Below are positions 46,101 through 56,804 of a DNA stretch of 64,000 nucleotides, one piece after another. Position numbers and translations under genes: made by a program. Location: positions 67,001 to 131,000 of the forward strand of contig OX419756.1 of assembly GCA_948567375.1 (NCBI GenBank). The letters run 5' to 3'. Source of the DNA: Lunularia cruciata. Taxonomy: Eukaryota; Streptophyta; Marchantiopsida; Lunulariales; Lunulariaceae. The notes below the pieces were generated by a model, which was not told where the DNA came from, did not search any database, and saw only the letters and a list, made by a program, of their open reading frames with translations. Numbering within the stretch: the first letter of the stretch is position 1; the number at the start of each line of letters is the position of its first letter.

Positions 46101-46885
46101 CCAAGCACTAATCTCCAATCCAACTATGTTCCTCTCTTCCCCACTTCCTTGGGGCCATCAAGACACTTACTCTTGATTATCTCGGTCATGAAACCTGGAA
46201 AACTCACATTCCAGTTCCACGCTAAGAATGTGATCCAAAGTCGGCTCAAGACTTTGATTCTTGTGATCACATCTAACCTTTGAATTGCATGATTTCTCAC
46301 TGTGAATTCTGAGTTCTTCTTTCCTCCTCCTATCTCTCCTACTTTCTCACTGTCTCTCGGTTTCACTCTCTTGAATTCCCCTCTGCACACTAACGTGTCT
46401 TCAACTCTACTTCCCTTCCCCTGATCACCTACAGGACGACTTCTCAACAGCAAAGGAAAATTGCTCAACATTGCTTTGTCATTAGCCTGATTTTTATAGA
46501 GTCGCGCCTTCTTTGTCTCTCTTCAATTTGAGTTTCTACCAAGAAATCACACCTCTTGCATGTGCTTGTCACTGTCAATTGTACTTCACGCATATGGGCC
46601 ACCGGTTTTGAATGGTCCCTTCTTGAATTTCTTGCTCCGAAGAAAGATTATTACACTGTCTTCACCTTGGGTTGAGCTCCTCCTGATACAAAGACTCCTT
46701 ACTTTGGGTTGTATGCTGACAAGGCAAATCTGAGTACTTTGCCTTATGACCCGAAGCCACTTTACCTTGGGTTTCATCCCAAGGACTCTTTTCTTTGCCT
46801 TCTTTGGCCATACAGGCACAATCCGACTTCTCTATACACTTCTTCTTCTCCATTTTGAAAAAAAACAAAAAATGTAGGTACTACA
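43104..46885 (-). repeat. Type A solo LTR in element Y
   Basis: 3782 bp with a perfect TSD ACAAA (43099-43103, 46886-46890). The left end TGTGACAACCGGGTAAACCC has a few extra bases compared with other copies. The right end is GGTACTACA. It interrupts the zinc-knuckle ORF of Y. Confidence 0.92.
43908..46471 (-). pseudogene. LTR-encoded coiled-coil protein, type A (third copy)
   Basis: About 855 codons from ATG at 46471 (M-L-S-N-F-P-L-L-L-R-S-R) to TAG at 43908, with a TATA box at 46491-46499. The N-terminal region (46124-46471, 45569-45904), acidic segment (45059-45490), coiled coil (44567-44782 and parts of 44780-45059) and C-terminal 200 codons (43908-44510) can all be traced. A deletion of about 30 bases near 46128 removes the A-C-W-T-E-S-like motif. 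Frame changes lie near 45490-45569 and 44520-44560. It matches the other two minus-strand type A copies along its whole length, so the ORF is a fixed part of the LTR. Confidence 0.8.
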
Positions 46886-47218
46886 ACAAACCTCACACAA
46901 CTCCTTGGTCTTAGATCTTCTCCCTCCTAATCTTGGTGAAGAAGGTCCAACATGCAAACCCAAGTCAAGTAATCCTCTCTTTTCTCTCAATCTTTGGCTC
47001 TCAAAGATCAATGGACATGAACTTGCCTTATGTCTCTTCTCTCCACATAGAAAGCACTTCGACTCACCCTTTCCTTCAAGTGGTGTAGGTTTCTGGATCC
47101 TCTCAACACTCTCTTCAAATTCTATTGTAAACTCTCTTTTCCTCAAATCCACCCCTACAATCACCTCAAACCCTTGTGGAACCTTGCATAGTCTTAGTTT
47201 CCACTCTTGATGACCCTT
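46886..47218 (-). pseudogene. Zinc-knuckle ORF of element Y, central part
   Basis: The minus-strand frame has L-C-K-V-P-Q-G-F-E-V-I-V-G-V, R-K-R-E-F-T-I-E-F, and an intact CCHC knuckle C-F-L-C-G-E-K-R-H-K-A-S-S-C, followed by a basic stretch. It continues to the left at 43103-43032 and to the right at 49262-49104. The two solo LTRs and their TSD copies sit in between, and the frame is kept across both. Total length is about 185 codons. I do not recognise the family. It lies between the LTR end of Y and gag, so it may be an extra first ORF of Y or a captured fragment. Confidence 0.65.
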
Positions 47219-49103
47219 TGTGACAACCCGGCAAATATCACTTTTGCAGTAATCGGGTAAGTAAAGTTCGTTCCCGCAGAGATACGAGTCAGAAATGTCC
47301 AGATACAAAGCAAATTAACAATTTAGTTCTTCTTGAGTTCTTCTTTAGTCTCTCAAGTAGAAACCACACCCAGAAGAGAGTAACAAGCACTGACTCGTAG
47401 TCTTGTCACAAATTCACACTCCTTAATCACAAATCCTTCAATTCTTTCCAAACAATCTTGATTGTGATGATTCAGGCTCTCCCAAAAACGGCACTTCATT
47501 GCAAAATGACTTTGCCTCAGAATTGTGTTCCACCCCTCCACTAAAGGCACAACTTCCTCAATCGAAATTGCTTCACATCAACTTCGCACTGCACTCACAA
47601 ATGCAAAATACTACCAACACTACAATTCCTCTCAGATCTGTCAAGGCATTGCTTCAATTGCACTTCACTCAGGATCAAACACACAGAATGAAGATCAAGG
47701 CTGTGGAATCCAACATCCAACAAGCACTCTGATTTGCACTTCAAATTTCTCCAAACACTCACAAACACAATTGCAAAATTGATACTCGGAATCAAGCTCA
47801 AGCGACGAGCACTACTTCACAGCACTTTGCTTTATCTATTCTCAGAAATAATGAGCACTAAACAACAATTTCCTGTGAATGCCACTCTTAAATAGTGAAG
47901 CAATCGACAGTTCTAACAACTATACCATTCTACAAAAACTGTTCTAACCTGCAGATCCGAAATGACAATGCAACCTTTCATATCTGCACCTTCAAATCTC
48001 AAATCTATTACCACTACGATCCGATGTCTACATTGTCATAGGCTTTCAAACCCGAACTCGAAGTAACCTTACTTCCTACTATCTTTTCCTCGGGTTTCAA
48101 ATCTTCTACTTCTTCTACCAGATCTAGCAATTCTCTTTCCTGATCTGAAATTTCACTAGTGGATAATCTATCTAATTCCTTATCTCCTGACCCACTCTTC
48201 TCTAAAGTGTCAAATGTCAAATCCGAAGACACCTGCACTCCTATCTCTCCTACTTCGGGTCTAACTATTATCAATTCTTTTACTAATTCTGTTATGTCAT
48301 CATCAAGAATTGTAATTGAAAGCATGAATACACTATCTACACATTCAATTTGTAACCCACTTTCCCCTAATCACTCATGTTACTAACCCAAAGACACTTA
48401 CTGTCAGATCCTGCACTTCAGGTTTATTCACTACTGTTACTTCTCCTTCAATTTCTATCATATCTTCAATCAGAACTGAAATTGAAGTCATAGGTATCCT
48501 AACTATCTTCTTTCTCTACTCTAACTTCCTCTAATCCCTTTGGCAAAACTCCCCAAGTCACCTTCATTGCACTCCGAGGTCCGGCTACCTCTGATTTAGT
48601 CATCTTCATCTTGAGGCAAAGTCATGTGAACCCAAAGTCATGTAAACCCGAAGTCCGAAGTATGAAGTCACATTGACCCGAGGCACATCTACTCCAGAAA
48701 CTTTAAATGCTTGTAACTTCTTTTACAGACCTTCAAACTTTGCAATTTTGGTGGCAATGGAAAGCCTCAAACGAGACGCTTCCAACGAGATATAGCACAA
48801 TTGATTTGGAATTGTTATCACTGAGATATGGTCCCCGCAAGAATCCTGACCTGCAACTTCTATTTCTCCTTCGGGTTTGCACTCCTTAACGTCTGATCCA
48901 AGTTTTTCACTCCTCTGACACGAAGTAAATTTCTTCGGGTCTGATCCAAACCGAGCCTTTCTTCCTCTTACACGAAATTGACTTCCTCGGGTCTGATCAA
49001 AACACAAGTTTGCACTCATTTCTTCTCCATTTGGTTTCAATTTGGTTTCAGCAAGGCATTTATTCTTCTAAACTCGTCCAAAATGAAAAATGTGGGTACC
49101 ACA
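47219..49103 (-). repeat. Type S solo LTR in element Y
   Basis: 1885 bp, ends TGTGACAAC and GGGTACCACA. Flanks CCCTT (47214-47218) and CCCTC (49104-49108) form a TSD with one mismatch. The C-terminal tail ORF lies at 48014-48325 (L-V-K-E-L-I-I-V-R-P-E-V-G-E-I-G-V-Q). It shows that type S LTRs were transposing as well and are not just local deletions of type A. Confidence 0.88.
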
Positions 49104-49262
49104 CCCTCCATGTTCCCAAGATGAAACTAAACACTCAAACATGCTTTTTGTTGCTCTCAAACTCCTCATGCATGAGATCTCAACTCTGCAGAATTGACCC
49201 TTCCTCACAATTTCACTCAAATCTCTCAACTTGTGTGTGACATCCTCTAAAATTTTGCACAC
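49104..49262 (-). pseudogene. Zinc-knuckle ORF of element Y, 5' part
   Basis: Starts near 49262 (M-C-K-I-L-E-D-V-T-H-K-L-R-D-L) and runs to the solo LTR with S-M-F-E-C-L-V-S-S-W-E-H. The sequence looks helical. A longer version beginning S-C-D-Q-V is possible, but an in-frame stop lies just upstream. Confidence 0.55.
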
Positions 49263-49925
49263 TTGATCACAACTCTAAGGCATCCCTCCATACTAAATTT
49301 CAGATCTTTACGGCAAGCCATTTGGCCTAGAAACCTTTCTATTCAACACACATATTTCAGATTTGGCCTGAAAACCACCCCCTCATTTTAAAAACTCATA
49401 CCCTCTTGCTCCTACAATGATCTCTCTCTAATTTTTGTGTCCAAAGATAGAATACAAAATACTGAATTTTCTTGGAAAGTTTCAAATTAATCCACTAACA
49501 ATTGAAGAAATGGAAGACTCTATACAATTTTCTAGAGAGCATGTAGTTGCCAAGTTTACCCTATCAACTTCCAAAAATTCAGAGCCAAGTTTACCTAATC
49601 AACTTCCAAAAAATTCTAGCCCAATGGTCATAATAGCTCTCACAATAATTTTAAGTGTGCTAACTGAAGGACAACCCAAGGTATCATGTGTAGAAATTTC
49701 AAGTCTAGATCTCAAACTTGAGATTTCACCCAAAATCACCTTAATCTCCAAAATCTGCAATCCACCTTACACAATCTCTCCAAATCCTCTCATGTGTACA
49801 AGCTGTACAAAATCACTTCAAAGACATCATTGTGAACTAAAGGGTATACAAATGGATCTTGGTTCTTTAACTTGGATCTTGGTTCTTTAATTCAGCCCTT
49901 TCCTCATGCACAAATGGGTGTTACA
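49263..49925 (-). repeat. Leader and 5' LTR end of element Y (provisional)
   Basis: The minus strand starts TGTAACACCCATTTGTGCAT at 49925, a typical plant LTR start. No long frame lies on the element strand. The inner end of the LTR and the PBS were not located. The first 21 bases equal those of LTR family X (55058), but the rest differs. The terminus sits exactly where the plus-strand type A LTR is cut, so Y probably inserted there, and the missing half of that LTR should lie beyond the left edge of the window. Confidence 0.5.
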
Positions 49926-51570
49926 ACACGCAGAAGCCAAAGAAAACAAGAAACCTCGGAAGATGCAGAAACATAACCCGAGGCAAGGGATGGTGGTGAT
50001 TGACTCGGAAGATGGAGACTCAGAAGGCGAAGCCGAGCTCAAGACGGAGGACTCAGAACGTGAGGAGGAACCTGAGCTGACACTACAGAGCCGAGATACT
50101 ACTAGTGATAGTGAAGACGGTGGAGAAATGACCTCGGCACCCGCGGCTGAAGAATACAAAGAAGAAGTGCAAGCCGAAGTCAAAGCCAAAGACAATGCGG
50201 TGCTGGAAGATGAAGTACCAATGCTCGAGGAGAAGAAGATCGCAGTACAGCAAGGAGTTCGCTTGAGACGTAAGGTGAAGTGTGAGGCGGGGCTGAGTAA
50301 AGTGAAGGAAGATGCAGAAGATAGCACAAGTAGTGAGGCATCAATTCCGATACGAAGACTTCAGCAAAGACGGCACGTATCAGGAGAACATGAGGAGAAA
50401 CAAGAAATTACTCCGGGGGAGGATGAAGTTGCCAATGAGGGAGTAGAGTACTTGCGAGAGGTAGTATGCCCGCTGTTGGTGAAGTTGGAGAAGAAGAAGA
50501 AGGAGATGCAGTCGACTTGTCCAGAGGTAAAGACTGTATTGCAGGTGGTAGCAAGATTAGAAGAGGAGACCTTGGAGTTGAAGAGGAGTATAACCCAAGG
50601 TGAGAAGGAGAGAGAAGTATTGCAAGTGGAAGCAGTAGAGAGAAGTCAGGTAATCAAAGACCTGAAGAGAGAAGTGAGCTATCAAGAGGATCTTGCGAGG
50701 AAGAGTGACATCGCAAGGGAGAGACATGTAGCGGAGCACGAAATCTTGAAGCAGCAGTTTGCTGATTCAAGAGTAGAGCTTATCCATGCTATGGCGAGGG
50801 TAGCATCAAAGGAACAAAAGCTTGATCGAGTGATGGAGAGTATGGAGGAGAAGAAGCAACTCTGGCAAAGAGAGTTGTCTGTGCGGTATAGAGAAGAAGA
50901 GAGATTACGAGAGTTACTTCGTAATCAGGAAGAGAAAATCGTACAGAAGGAGAAAGAGAAGGAAGCGGTGAAGGCCGAGTTCAAAGAAGAGTTGGCGATG
51001 TATAGAGAGGAATGGCTTGCAGATCGGGAACGAGAACGAAAGACAAGATTGGAGCCATTGAAGGAGATAGTCCTCAGAGTGAACGCAATGTTAAGTACAG
51101 AAGCTAGCGTTCGAATTGAAGAAGCGCGACTGCACGAGTTGAAGTTGTTGGTGTAGGAGACGAGGCGAAGACAAGCAAAAGACACTGATTTGAATGCCTT
51201 GTTAATTAGTCTCAGAACTTGTGTAGACAAAAAGATTTTAGAGGTAGAGGATAACATCTCAATTAGATTAGACTTAGTGAAAATAGAGTTAGAAAAGCTT
51301 CGGCAAGATGTTAAGGCAAAACCCAAAGTAGATAACATAGGAATCCAAATGTCTTCGGAGTTACCGATGGAGACATTAGAGAAGAGTGGGTTGGGAGATA
51401 AGGAGTTAGATAGATTACCCACTAGTGCAATTTCAGATCAGGAAAGAGAATTACTGGATCTGGTCAAAGAAGAAGGAAATGTGAAACCCAAGGAAAATGT
51501 AGTAGGAAGTAAGATTACTTCGGGTTCGGGTTTGAAGGCCGAGGAAGAAGTAGACAACGGATCGGATTAG
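49926..51570 (+). pseudogene. LTR-encoded coiled-coil protein, plus-strand copy
   Basis: The best preserved coiled coil in the window. The frame is open from 49906 to a TAG at 51154 (416 codons) and again for 126 codons to 51570. It shows the acidic segment (S-E-D-G-D-S-E-G-E-A-E), R-R-L-Q-Q-R-R, a continuous E/K/R/L-rich heptad region of about 270 residues (with L-W-Q-R-E-L and R-Y-R-E-E-E-R-L-R-E-L-L-R-N), and the tail ending V-D-N-G-S-D. The N-terminal region is missing. The TAG replaces a CAG/CAA Gln codon (L-L-V-Q-E) of other copies. The first 20 bases of the frame belong to the Y terminus, so its first methionine is not original. Confidence 0.82.
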
Positions 51571-52364
51571 TAACCAATTTGATATTTGAAGGGGCAGATA
51601 TGAAGAGGTGCATTGTCATTTTGGATCTGCAAGTTAGAACAGTTGTTGTAGAACGGTATAGTTGTTAGAACTGTCGATTGCTTCACTATTTAAGAGTGAC
51701 ATTTGCAGGAAATTGTTGTTCAGTGCTCATTATTTCTGAGAATAGATAAAGCGAAGTGCTGTGAAGCAGTGCTCGTCGCTTGAGCTTGATTCCGAGTATC
51801 AATTTTGCAATTGTGTTTGTGAGTGTTTGGAGAAATTCAAAGTGCAAGTCAGTGTGCTTGTTGGATGTTGGATTCCACAGCCTTGATCTTCATTCTGTGT
51901 GTTTGATCCTGAGTGAAGTGCAATCGAAGCAATGCCTTGACAGATCTGAGAGGAATTGTAGTGTTGGTAGTATTCTGCATTTGTGAGTGCAGTGCAAAGT
52001 TGATGTGAAGCAATTTTGATCGAGGAAGTTGTGCCTTCAGTGGAAGGGTGGAACACAATTCTGAGGCAAAGTCATTTTGCAGTGAAGTGCCGTTTTTGGG
52101 AGAGCCTGAATCATCACAATCAAGATTGTTTGGAAAGATTTGATGGAGTTGTGATTATGGAGTGTTAATTTGTGACAAGACTGCGAGTCAGTGCTTGTTA
52201 CTCTCTTCTGGGTGTGGTTTCTACCTGAGAGATTAAAGACGCAACCAAGAAGAACTACATGTTACTGTTTGACTTCGTATTTGGACATTTCTGACTCGTA
52301 TCTCTATGGGAACGAACTTTACTTACCCGATTACCGCAAAAGTGATATTTGCTGGGTTGTCACA
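49926..52364 (+). repeat. Truncated type A LTR, plus orientation
   Basis: The right end GTTGTCACA is at 52364. The left end is lost at the junction with Y (49925). About 2.4 kb remain: the acidic part, coiled coil, tail and complete 3' non-coding part. The right flank is RT sequence of LCO-4, beginning ATTGC. No matching TSD could be found, because the other side is outside the window. Confidence 0.88.
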
Positions 52365-52988
52365 ATTGCATTCATCATTTGCTGGAAAGTAGCAAGAGCA
52401 TTACACAACCCAAAGGGCATTATATTGTAATTGAAAGTGCTCCAATTGGTAGTGAATGTGGTCTTGTCCTTGTCCTCATCTCGGATTGATACTTGATTAT
52501 ATCTTGAAAATCCTCAAGAAAATTTTAGCAAGGATGACTAGCTACTTGGTCCAAAATAGTATCCATGAAAAGCAAGGGATGATTCTTTATGACTGCATTC
52601 AACTCGCAAAAATCTTAGCACACTCAAATCTTCCCAGTCTCATTCTTCAAAACAATGATAATAGGGAAACCCACTCACTGTTCAAGATAGGAAATATTAT
52701 TTTGGTCCTTAAGTACTTGTTGATTTCATCTTTCACCAAAAGTGAGTACTTTGGGTTCAGGCAACACTTTCTTTTGTCAAACCGGAACTGCACCTTTGAC
52801 AAGATCAATCTAATGTTCTCTAAATTGGCATGGAATACACAACATTTGATCAATAGACCAGGCAAATACATCCTTGTATTCTATAAATAGGGTAGTGTAT
52901 CCTGCCAACTCCTCCAAAGTGATTGTCTTTGAAATCTTCAAAGCTTTTCCTTTAGACAAGAGAATGTCTTGCCAATCATAGAGGTTGA
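52365..52988 (-). pseudogene. RT fragment of LCO-4
   Basis: RT N-terminal and domain 3-4 sequence. The clearest frame, 52647-52871, reads L-N-P-K-Y-S-L-L-V-K-D-E-I-N-K-Y-L and I-I-F-P-I-L-N-S-E-W-V-S. Downstream the MPFGLCNA region is recognisable at 52380-52430 but frameshifted. More diverged than LCO-1 to LCO-3. Confidence 0.82.
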
Positions 52989-55057
52989 TGTGACAACCCG
53001 GAAAATATCACTTTTGCGGTAATTGGGTAAGTAAAGTTTGTTCCCGCAGAGATATGAATCAGAATTGGTCAAATACAAAGTCAAACAATAACAATGTAAT
53101 TCTTCTTGATTTCTTCTTTAATCTCTTAGGTAGAAAATACACCCAAAAGAGAGTAACAAGCTCACAATCTTGACAACTTGTCATGAATACACACACACAT
53201 AATCACAACATAGCAAATTCTATCCAAACAACTCTTGATTGTGATGATTCAGATTCTCCCAAAGACGGCACTTCACTTCAAAGAATGATTTCTCCTCACA
53301 ATTGTGTTCCACCCCTCCACTGAAAACACAACTTCCTTGATTGAAAGTGCTTCACATCAACTTTGTGCTGCACTCACAAATGCAGAATACTACCAACACT
53401 ACAATTCTTCTCAAATCTGTCAAGGCATTGCTCCGATGCACTTCACTCAAGATCAAACACAAAGAATGAAGATCAAGGCTACAAAATCCAACATCCACAG
53501 ACACACTGACTTGCACTTTGAAATTATCTACACACTCACAAACACACACACAAAATTGACAATTGGAATTAAGCTTAAGCAATGAGCACTAAAAACTAGC
53601 ACTTTGCTTTATCTATCTTCAGAAATTTGAATACTGAACAACATAGTACTACGAATGCTCCCCTTAAATACAGAAGCAAATGGCAGTTCTTCCTACCTAT
53701 GCACCACTTCCTAACATCTCTTCCTACTTGTAAATCCAAATTGACAATCCATCTCTTCATATCTACCTCTTCCTATCTGAAAATTGGTACTACCCCGATC
53801 CGATGTCTACCTCATCATCGGCTTCCAAACTGGATGATCTTCCTACCATTTCTCCTTCTTTGGGTATATCTACAACTACTTATTCCTTCACTACTTCTAC
53901 TACTTCTACACTAGGAACTACAATTGAGCTCAAGGTTACTCCATCTACTTCTTTATCTCTTGACCCACTCTTCTCTAATGTGTCAAATAACAAGTCCGAT
54001 GACACCTGTACTCCGATATCTGCAACATCGGACTTCATATCCCTATCACACTACTCCTAATTTTCTCTAACTCTGAATTGACTATATCTAATTTGAGACT
54101 AAGATTGTCCTCTACTTCTAACATCTTCTGATCTACTCTCTTCTCAATTGGATCAACAAAATATTCATATCTACATCTTTAACTCTCCTCTTCCGAGTTT
54201 CATGTGCAAGCAACTTGAGCTCATGCAAATGTGCCTCTTCTAATCTCCCTTCCACCTCAATGCACAACATAGCTCTCAATTTTCCTGCTACATCTCCCAC
54301 CAATTCTGACTCATACCCTCACAATTGCTCTACCTTCAGCTCTTCACGATACATCTTCAGCTCGTCTTCTTACTCAGCAGCAAGCATCTTCTTCTCCTCC
54401 ACATATTGTGAACTTTGTAGCTCCACACTTTGCACCAGCTCACACAATCATTCTTCTTCTTCCTGCTTGACTGCTAACTCTCTCTACCATGCTTGATCCT
54501 TCCTAACTACACTCTTCTTCAAGCTATCCAACTCTGTGGTGCCCACATTTTTTATTTTTTTCAAAATAGAGAAGAAGAAGTGTATAGAGAAGTCGGATTG
54601 CGCCTATATGGCCAAAGAAGGTGAAGAAAAGAGTCTTCGGGGTGAAACCCGAGGTAAAGTGGCTTCGGGTCATAAGGCAAAGTACTCGAATATGCCCTGT
54701 CAGCATCCAACCCAAAGTAAGGAGTCTTCATATCGGGGGGAGCTCAACCCAAGGCAAAGACAGTGTAACAACCTTTCGTCGGGGCAAGAAATTCAAGAAG
54801 GGACTGTTCAAAACCGGCGGCCTATACGCATGAAGTACAATTGACAATGACAGGCACATGCAAGAGGTGTGATTTCTTGGAAGAAACTCAAATTGAAGAG
54901 AGACAAAGAAAGCGTGACTCTATAAAAATTGGGCTTACGACAAAGTAATGTCGAGCAATTTTCCTTTGCCATTGAGAAGTCGTCCTATAGGTGATTGTGG
55001 GAAGGCAAAGCCGAGTGCAAGTCCGAAGACTTGGGATGCAAGGAAGAACAGGAGCTC

Positions 55058-55747
55058 TGTAACACCCATTTGTGCATGTGTGTGGTATTGTGATATTTAG
55101 CTTGGTATTACAAGTACTTAAGAGATATTATTTATATAGAGATAAAGGATGGTTCTATATTAGTGATGGTTAGCTAAAGTTAGTCATAGCTAAGATAGAT
55201 GGGACCTTACTTTAGAGGAAGTAGAAAAGATGAGCACCACTATTTTGGATTTTAGTGTGTTGACTTGGTATTATTCCTAGGTGTTTGGCTTTGAGGAAAG
55301 AGTTGAGAACTCTTGGGCCCGCAAGCCTTTTTGTTTTGGATTCTTCTTTAGTCCAAGGATAGCCCATGTGAAGGAATCCTTGACTTAGTGGTTGGGTCAA
55401 GATAAGACCACATGCTTAGGGGAATATGCCCATGTGAATGGATATTCCTTTCTACTTTTTGACTTGACTTGACTTTTAGTCTAGTAACTTGAGTTACTCC
55501 GGTAATTAGTAACTTTGGTACATAACTATTTCACAAGTATATAAACAAGGGGTGAGGAGGTACTCATCATCCTTTCATTTGCAACTATCTCTCTCTCATT
55601 GAGTTCTCTAGTGAGCAATGTCTTGAGTCTTGGAGTGTTAGCCTTGGAGGAGTATGATGGAGTTGGGGTTCCTTGCCTTCTTAGTCCATGGTGCGCGACC
55701 ATAATAGCCATCAGAGGTTCATCCTGAGTGAGAGACAGGCCGGCTCA
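55058..55747 (+). mobile_element. Solo LTR of family X
   Basis: 690 bp starting TGTAACACCC and ending GGCTCA. AGCTC flanks it at 55053-55057 and 55749-55753, with one extra C at the right junction. It holds a TATA box (TATATAAA at 55538-55545) about 200 bp before its end, as expected for an LTR promoter. It has no coding frame of note. A second copy in reverse orientation starts at 63858, which confirms the right terminus. Confidence 0.85.
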
Positions 55748-56031
55748 CAGCTCACACTACAAAGTGGAGATACAAGTAGCGATAGTGATAAAGGTGGAGA
55801 GATGATGTCGGTACCTGCTGCGGTTGAAGAAGAAGAAGAAGAAGAAGTTCGGGTGGAGCTCGAGCAAGAAAATAATGAGAAGTTGGAGGACAAAGTACTT
55901 GAGCCCGAGGAGAAGAAGTCTACGATTCAAAGAGGATTTTGTTCCAGACGCAAGGCAAAGTGTGAAGCGGGTCCAAGTAAGGTGTGTCAACCCAAAAAAT
56001 ATCACTTTTGCGGTAATCGGGTAATTAAAGT

Positions 56032-56062
56032 TTAGGGTTTAGGGTTTAGGGTTTAAGGTTTG
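56032..56062 (+). repeat. TTTAGGG telomere-like tract in the type B LTR
   Basis: Three TTTAGGG units and a variant TTTAAGG unit are inserted into the conserved LTR sequence, where all other copies read GTAAAGTTTGTTCCC. The shared GTTT at the junction suggests microhomology. Confidence 0.9.
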
Positions 56063-56804
56063 TTCCCACAGAGATACTATCCAAAATTGGTCAAATACAA
56101 AGTCAAAAGTCACAATTGCAGTTCTTCTTGATGGCTTCTTTAATCTCTCACGTAGAAACTACACCTAGAGAGTAACAAGCTCACAATCTTGACAACTTGT
56201 CACTAATACACACATAATCACATCATAGCAAATTCTGTCCAAACAACTCTTGAGTGTGATGATTCAGATTCTCCCAAAGACGGCACTTCACTGTGAAGAA
56301 CGATTTTGCCTCAAAATTGTGTTCCACCCCTCTACTGAAGGCACAACTTCCTCGATTGAAATTGCTTCACATCAACTTCATGCTACACTCACAAATGCAA
56401 AATACTACCAACACTACAATTCCTCTCGGATCTGTCAAGGCATTGCTCAGATGCACTTCACTTAGGATCAAACACACAAAATGAAGATCAAGGCTACAGA
56501 TTCCAACATCCACAAACACACTGACTTGCTCTTTGGAATTCTCCTCACACTCACAAACACAAACACAAAATTGACAATCGGAATTAAGCTTAAGCGACAA
56601 GTACTGAGAACAGCACTTCGCTTTATCTATCTTCAGAAATATGAATACTAAATAACATGAGACTGCGGATGCTCCCCTTAAATACTGAAACAAACAATAG
56701 GCTTGCCTACCTAGACACCGCTTTCTAACATCTCTTCCTACCTGCAGATTCTAATTGACAATCTATCTCTTCATATCTGCCTCTTCCTATCTCAAAATTG
56801 ATAC

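Noticed and set aside
49435-49890. Plus-strand open frame of 151 codons in the LTR/leader of element Y
   Set aside because: It is antisense to the element, has low-complexity composition and no recognisable motif. It is not found in related sequence.
52191-52430. Short frame across the LTR 3' end (79 codons), recurring in several LTRs
   Set aside because: In LCO-1 it reads through the PBS into gag, which made an LTR-gag fusion tempting. Each element has an ATG after the PBS, and the frame is not conserved in LCO-2 or LCO-3.
55538-55545. Promoter of a plant gene
   Set aside because: The TATATAAA lies inside solo LTR X at the place expected for an LTR promoter, and no gene follows.
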